Assembly (NCBI GenBank): GCA_023078685.1
Contig: JALGAS010000005.1
Coordinates: forward strand, 496,001 to 560,000
Direction of reading: 5' to 3'
DNA from: Neopestalotiopsis rosae
Taxonomy: Eukaryota > Ascomycota > Sordariomycetes > Amphisphaeriales > Sporocadaceae
Length of the DNA stretch: 64,000 bases
Made by a program: the position numbers and the translations under genes. This document shows positions 58,818 to 64,000 of this stretch, one piece after another (the stretch's first letter is position 1; every line of letters begins with the position of its first letter). Below the pieces are notes generated by a model. The model saw nothing but the letters and a program-made list of their open reading frames with translations. It was not told where the DNA came from and ran no database searches.

Positions 58818-61052
58818 ATGTCGAATATTCATCATCATCACGGCTTAGGCTACCAGCTCAGTGCGACAAGAGAAAGCAGTACAGATGAGCACGAATTACA
58901 GCTACCTGACTATGAAAGCACGCATGCGCATTACGCGACCAACGAGCGAGACAATTCATCAGATGTACTCCCCCAAGGTGCTTCAATCGCAACTTTTGAA
59001 TGCCCGTGGACTTGTCAGCTGGGCCAAGAAGACGAACAGATCTGTCCACAGCCCCAGCTCACCAACATTGACGACCATGTCAGAATAGACGATCAAAGGC
59101 ACGAATCGAGAGAGAGGCTACTCAAAGCTCAGGAGACTGTCGCCACAAGGTCCGGTCCGTCGGTTGCTGATCCTCAAACAGTGACCAATACAGGACCATC
59201 AACCAATTCTTCATCCACTTTAGCATATCCAGCAGTCAAGTCTCGACCACACGACAGAAAGCTTGTGCAGCGCTTTTGGCTCTGGGAGATTTCAGCTTCT
59301 ATACTAAGTCTTGCGTGCATGGCAGCTGTGATCGGGGTCCTCATGTACGAAGATGGAAAACCCTTACGCCAATGGGGCTTGGGAGATAATTATCTCTCCC
59401 CGAACGTAGTCGTCTCCTTCCTCGGCACGTTGGCGAAATCTTCTTGCCTTCTAGCCGTGGCCGAGATCCTATCACAGTTGAAGTGGTTGCACTTTCATAA
59501 GAACCCGCAAAACCTGAGCGACATTCAACTATTTGATGATGCAAGTCGCGGACCTTGGGGTGCCATAAAACTCGTTCTTCGCAGAAGTCCAGGAACCATT
59601 CTGACGATATGCGCTTCCATTATTACCGTCGCTTCACTGCTTATTGACCCATTTATCCAGTCCGCATTTCAGTTTCCTAGCATTCTAATGCCAATACAAG
59701 GAATAAATCCTACAATACTATCGACTCAAATATACGACACATCTTATTGTGAACTGTCGTCCGGGCTCGTCAATACAGCTTTGAAGAACGCGGTACTAAC
59801 GCCAATTCTTAATGAGACAAAAGAGCCTAATCTTCCTTGCGGCTTCGAAAGATGCGAATGGCCGACTATCAACACATTGGGGGTTTGCAATTCCTGCATC
59901 GACCTGACGCATACAATTGTATCTGAGTGCACAGGTCAATTATTAGCCGGAAGCCCTAACATGGCTGTGGTCAATGATGACGGTTCCGAAACCCCTATCA
60001 CCGAGACCACATTCGACATCGATTGTAACTACACTCTACCAAAAAGCAAAAATACATTCAACTTTGCATACAGAGAACAAAAATGGAATATGAGTAGCGC
60101 GCAGCGAACTTATACTGTTTGGACCTCTGCTTGGGAGACCGACTCGTTACCATGGTTGCCAACCGCTAAAGGATTAAATTTCAGGTCAAGACAAGCTATC
60201 CTTAGCAATTTCACGTACTTGCAGTTGGACAAGAACTTGAACTACAGTCAGTATCAAGATGTTTCAGGGCACCTGATATCTGACCCACCGGTCAAGAAGG
60301 CCATGCAATGCGCCTTACAATTATGTGCCAAAACTTTCGAGAAGCCTTACTTTGGCAATTTCACCGCAGGCGCCCTGACTGGACCACAAGTTGGCCTCAA
60401 CATGAGCACTAATAGTACCATACTCGACGACAATTCAACCATTTTCCTTGGCTTAGAACCCGAGAGCATAACCCCCAGACTCACGAATGTGACTTTCCAC
60501 ATCAACAACTGTGATTTCTGGAATCTCATGGTGTTCATGAGATCCTTTTTTACGGGAGCCATAGACACCACTGAGTTCTTCAAGGGGTCTAAAGATGCTG
60601 ATTTCGGTCCTGAGAATGGCCAACAATGGTCTGCGGCCACTAACGGAACGGCACTCAGTTCATTCGATGACATGCCAGCGCTTATGCAAAAGATTGCGGA
60701 TAGCATGACCGAGGAATTTCGAACTTCGTCGACTCAAAGCTTGCCTATAGGCGGTGTGGCCTTGCAGAGCGAGGTAATTATAGCCATCAATTGGACCTGG
60801 CTGGCACTTCCGATATCAGTGACGATTCTCACTTTCTTCTTGCTTCTCACTGTTATTCGCGTAAACAATAACAGCGGCATATCGGCATGGAAGAGCTCAA
60901 GTTTGGCATTATTATTTCACGAGTTGGACGGCTGGGAAGACAACAAGAATATGATTCTTGATGGGCCGGATAAAGTGGAAGCGAGGGCGAAAGAGATGAG
61001 AGCACAAGTCACTTACCAGGACGATCTACTTCGGTTCTCCAAAGCTGACTGA
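58818..61052 (+). CDS. DUF3176 fungal membrane protein
   Basis: Single exon, 744 residues. Residues 1-150 are hydrophilic and disordered with a His run (NIHHHHGLG). Predicted membrane helices lie at about 157-177, 197-217 and 259-280, then a large extracellular or luminal domain rich in N-x-S/T sites and Cys pairs (CELSSG, CGFERCEW, CNSCIDLTH), a final helix about 660-682 and a 60-residue cytosolic tail. RFWLWEISASILSLACMAA and SRGPWGAIKLV are the DUF3176 signature regions. The family is large in filamentous ascomycetes and has no established function known to me. Codon use is less G/C-biased than in the neighbouring enzyme genes, as is common in fast-evolving membrane families. Confidence 0.82.
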   Translation: MSNIHHHHGLGYQLSATRESSTDEHELQLPDYESTHAHYATNERDNSSDVLPQGASIATFECPWTCQLGQEDEQICPQPQLTNIDDHVRIDDQRHESRERLLKAQETVATRSGPSVADPQTVTNTGPSTNSSSTLAYPAVKSRPHDRKLVQRFWLWEISASILSLACMAAVIGVLMYEDGKPLRQWGLGDNYLSPNVVVSFLGTLAKSSCLLAVAEILSQLKWLHFHKNPQNLSDIQLFDDASRGPWGAIKLVLRRSPGTILTICASIITVASLLIDPFIQSAFQFPSILMPIQGINPTILSTQIYDTSYCELSSGLVNTALKNAVLTPILNETKEPNLPCGFERCEWPTINTLGVCNSCIDLTHTIVSECTGQLLAGSPNMAVVNDDGSETPITETTFDIDCNYTLPKSKNTFNFAYREQKWNMSSAQRTYTVWTSAWETDSLPWLPTAKGLNFRSRQAILSNFTYLQLDKNLNYSQYQDVSGHLISDPPVKKAMQCALQLCAKTFEKPYFGNFTAGALTGPQVGLNMSTNSTILDDNSTIFLGLEPESITPRLTNVTFHINNCDFWNLMVFMRSFFTGAIDTTEFFKGSKDADFGPENGQQWSAATNGTALSSFDDMPALMQKIADSMTEEFRTSSTQSLPIGGVALQSEVIIAINWTWLALPISVTILTFFLLLTVIRVNNNSGISAWKSSSLALLFHELDGWEDNKNMILDGPDKVEARAKEMRAQVTYQDDLLRFSKAD

Positions 61053-61189
61053 CCAATAATGAATGAGTTTCACAGAGCTGTCTGGCCATACACGAACAAA
61101 AGCATTTATACAAAACTCTTTTCATGCTATGTGGAATATGGAGGTGGGGGTTTCTATCGGCGAAACCTGCCTCTTACCAGCCAGAACAT

Positions 61190-63064
61190 TTACACGACAT
61201 AGATGAAGTTCTCATTCTTCAAGTCGGTCACGTCGTGAAGTCCTTTGTCATCCTCGAGTCTCTGCGTCTGTGCATGGTCATTGTGTTCAACATCAGCCGT
61301 CTTGCTGTCCGTCATGTCCTTCTTCCTCATCATGGACTCATCGACAATATGAGCCGACCCACCGAGCTCTTCGCGTCTCTTGGCGTGGCGGCGGTTGAGG
61401 AAAGTCAGGTACAATGGGATAAGCCTGGAGAAGAACACACAAAGTCAGCTGATAGAACAATTACGAATTTCAAGGCGGATGCAACTCACAGTCCGAGGGC
61501 GCCAACGAGAGCAAACATGACCAGGTTCGCAATCAGACCGGGCCGATATTCGGGTGCATCGTTGACATTGTACAGCAGAGGTCCGATGATGTTACCGGTG
61601 CACATGCCGACAAAGACCACGGCTGAGGTAGTCTTCTTCTTGGTGTCGCCGGCCGTATTCTGGGCCGACCAGGCGTAGATCATAGGCGTAATGGCAGCAA
61701 GGGTCTGGACCAAGTAGTAGCCAAAGAGAAGCACGCCCTTGTATTTCCGGGGCACGCTGAGCATAATGATAAGGCCGATTAGAGGAAGCATGGCGATGCA
61801 GGTAATCGTGAGACCCTTGCGACCGTAGTGGGTGGCGAACCATGCGGAGCCGGTGATGGCAATGATTTGTAGAGCACCCGTCGGCAACTGAAAGAGGATT
61901 GCAGTGAAGTTTGCGTAGCCAAAGTCCTTGATGATAAGGGCGCCGAATGTGCTAAACCCACCGCTAGGAATTCTGATAATGACTGTCAGTCGGAAGAGTT
62001 CAAAGGGTCGTGGATCTGTGTACGAGTAAGAGAAGAATGAGGGACTTAGACTTACGAGATGGCGACGACCAACACAAACCAGAGCCAAGTCTTGATATCC
62101 ATCATTGTCTCCAGGGCATGATCCCAGCGCCACTTGCGGCTAGCAACACCCATCTGATTCGCGCGGAGGCGCTCAATGGCAATGATCTTCTCCCTCTCGT
62201 TGAGATACTTGGTCTCCATGGGCGAGTCGGGCATCAGGAAGATAAAGGCGATACCAAACAAGACGGTCAAGCAACCGCAAAAGATGAAGACGGTCTGGTA
62301 CTTGTAAATGTGCGGACTTTCAATGTGCCCGAGACCAAAGGTAACCAGAGATCCGACTATGAAGGTGACGCCGTTCATTGCGTTCCAGTACGAGGTTCGT
62401 AGGGTTTGTTCGGATCTTCTCCACCACATCTGCGTGACTGCGAGCAGCGACGGGGCAATCATGGATTCGAACGTGCCCAGGAGGAAGCGAAGAGCCGCCA
62501 GGGATTTGAAATTTGTGCAAGCCGCAGCAATGGCTGCACAACAGCCCCAGCCGATGACGGCAGTACCAATGACTTTTCCATAGGGTAGCTTGACAAGGAG
62601 AAGTGCGGCAAGCGGTTGGAATATGAGTTGAGCAATATATAGAATCGAGCCTGCACCACACGCTGTTATTAGCAAATTTGATCATTCTTTTGCATGAACG
62701 ACGCGCTTAGTGTCCAGGGACCTAGTATCGCCTATGTCGACAAGAGGGTGAACGTACCGAGCCAACTATATTCGGTTCCATGGAGATTGGCATCAGTGGT
62801 GAGGCCAAAAATGGATGTGTAAGACAATGCGCTCTTGTCCAACTGCTGGAAAAAGTATGCACCCAAGATCAGGGGTAGGATACGACGATCGATGCGCTTG
62901 AGGACCTGTCTTTCTTCTTCATAGTCGAAAGTCACTTCGCCGTGCTCGGCCAAGAAGGCAGTGGCCTTGTCACCTCCCTTGCCGACTACGTCCTGAACGT
63001 CCTTTGCTGGCTCAATGGTATCGGCCGCGCTGGCGACTTGCTCGATCGGCTTGCTCTCTGCCAT
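61190..63064 (-). CDS. MFS permease, allantoate-permease-like
   Basis: Major-facilitator transporter of 539 residues. Exons on the minus strand: 63064..62758, 62650..62056, 61972..61490 and 61424..61190, all joints in frame. Family text: RRILPLILGAYFFQQLDKSAL, LGSILYIAQLIFQPLAALLL, RFLLGTFESMIAPSL, MWWRRSEQTLRTSYWNAMNG and PDSPMETKYLNEREK; this is the allantoate/Dal5-like group of small organic anion importers. The N-terminal 60 and C-terminal 60 residues are hydrophilic and cytosolic. The start is ATG at 63064; the frame extends upstream only to a GTG. Converges with the DUF3176 gene at 137 bp. It may serve the megasynthase group or be unrelated. Confidence 0.92.
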
Positions 63065-64000
63065 TGTGATTATATTCCTCCACGACAAAAGTCCCACGAG
63101 GAGTGCAAAAGTTGAATCAAAAGTCTATAGACATTGACTGGAGAAGTTCAAGATCACAAGCTGGAGAAGTCTGGGGAAGTGGGGGTTCCGGCCATGATAT
63201 TATACTATTATGAACCCCAGATCGTGGAAATCCCGAGAGTTGAGGAGAACCCTGTCGTATTCACACCCTTGCCTCAAGTCCAGGCCTGTCGGGGAACTCT
63301 GGCGACAAGCAAGGCAGGCTCGGCAGGGGGATACGTAAGCGGACCACTGAATCGGTCCATTCGAGGGCTTTTCCTAGTGCCGAGCGGATTTATGATCACT
63401 CGGTGATAAGTTTGAATCGTCAAGACACAGAGACTCTTGTCTGTAGCACGCAGCTAACTGTTGGACTCTTGGCTTGAAAGACGGTTTCTCTAACGGACAG
63501 AAATGGCGTTAAGCCACTTCCCGCAACTCCAGGCACAAAGAGGAAGAACCATAGTTGATGTCTTTCATTCGTGGACTTTCTCATGCCGACTACTTGAAAG
63601 CTGACCATGCACTTTGAACTAGTATGAGAAAAAGTTCAAGGCAGCAGAAGGCACAAAACCGGGGTTCCATGGCCAGACGTTGTGGTCATATGACAGTGGT
63701 GCCAGATGGACACGATAACGGAATGGCGTTCAAACCCCATGGGGAAGCAGGGGGGTTTAGCCGTTGTCATCCCATTAGGTGTCGCCGTCCCCGCAGAGAC
63801 GCCAGATTCAGCATATCGTCTGGGGTGTTCGTGGTGCTAGTAAAGGTTATTCATTGCTAACCAGAGCAAGGAATCAAGCCGACGAGTCAAAGCACATTCC
63901 TCCACACCGATTCCTGACTCGTAGGCTGCCAGTCTTTGTGAGCGCCTGGCGCATCTGTGAACGTGAACTCGTATGAAGAGGTAAAAGCGACTCACTAACC
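63065..64000. other. Right-edge spacer, no gene seen
   Basis: 936 bp upstream of the permease to the window edge; contains its promoter. A start of another gene beyond the edge cannot be judged. Confidence 0.4.

Noticed and set aside
62455..62475. tRNA B-box-like GTTCGAATCC on the minus strand
   Set aside because: Lies within the coding text LGTFES of the permease and has no A box or acceptor stem. No other convincing tRNA was found by eye; a tRNAscan run would settle it.

Overview
The window looks like nuclear DNA of a filamentous ascomycete, most likely a sordariomycete of the Hypocreales type. Genes are split by short GT...AG introns (about 50-210 bp). The conserved proteins are fungal: VPS53, the succinate dehydrogenase anchor, mitochondrial Tyr-tRNA synthetase, a LaeA-like methyltransferase, a GH18 chitinase, a Zn2Cys6 regulator and DUF3176. 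Spacers are dotted with GGTACCTA/TAGGTAGG words. The order is inferred from general resemblance; no species can be named. I rebuilt exon structures by hand from splice signals, reading frame and family motifs; every multi-exon model given here closes in frame.

Left part, 1-9.1 kb: an enzyme group made of a 5'-truncated aldehyde dehydrogenase, a short-chain dehydrogenase, a 4-coumarate-CoA-ligase-like acyl-CoA synthetase and a Baeyer-Villiger-type flavin monooxygenase. It could be a small catabolic or secondary pathway that oxidises a ketone or aldehyde and activates the acid. A conserved zinc-binding protein follows. 9.8-28.3 kb is mostly housekeeping or developmental: VPS53 (GARP tethering complex), a GH18 chitinase-like protein whose active-site motif has Cys in place of an Asp, a 6.5 kb spacer, a LaeA-like methyltransferase, SDH4, and the CYT-18/MSY1-type mitochondrial Tyr-tRNA synthetase divergent from SDH4.

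28.3-35.4 kb: an AT-rich spacer carrying about 1.7 kb of degenerate 75-82 bp tandem repeats, each centred on a palindromic GCGAAATTCGC core. It ends about 120 bp before a caspase-fold protein that has lost its catalytic His. A spacer with a 26-G run and coding-like debris follows, then a secreted DUF1254/DUF1214 protein.

36.3-47.0 kb: a regulator-type protein without a zinc cluster, a Zn2Cys6 regulator, an anion:cation-symporter-family MFS permease and a DAO-type FAD oxidoreductase. This is plausibly a nutrient uptake/oxidation group with its own regulator. The Zn2Cys6 gene appears to use exons of 2 and 3 nucleotides to complete the second cysteine of its DNA-binding domain.

47.8-63.1 kb: a nuclear-looking orphan protein, then a likely biosynthetic pair (an acyl-ligase/carrier/condensation megasynthase of 1,179 aa and an adjacent FAD monooxygenase), a GPI-protein-like ORF without a visible signal peptide, a DUF3176 membrane protein and a second MFS permease. 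Very small exons recur across the window (2, 3, 9, 18, 18, 25 and 28 nt), so automatic gene models here are likely to be wrong. I saw no convincing tRNA, rRNA, CRISPR array or intact transposon.
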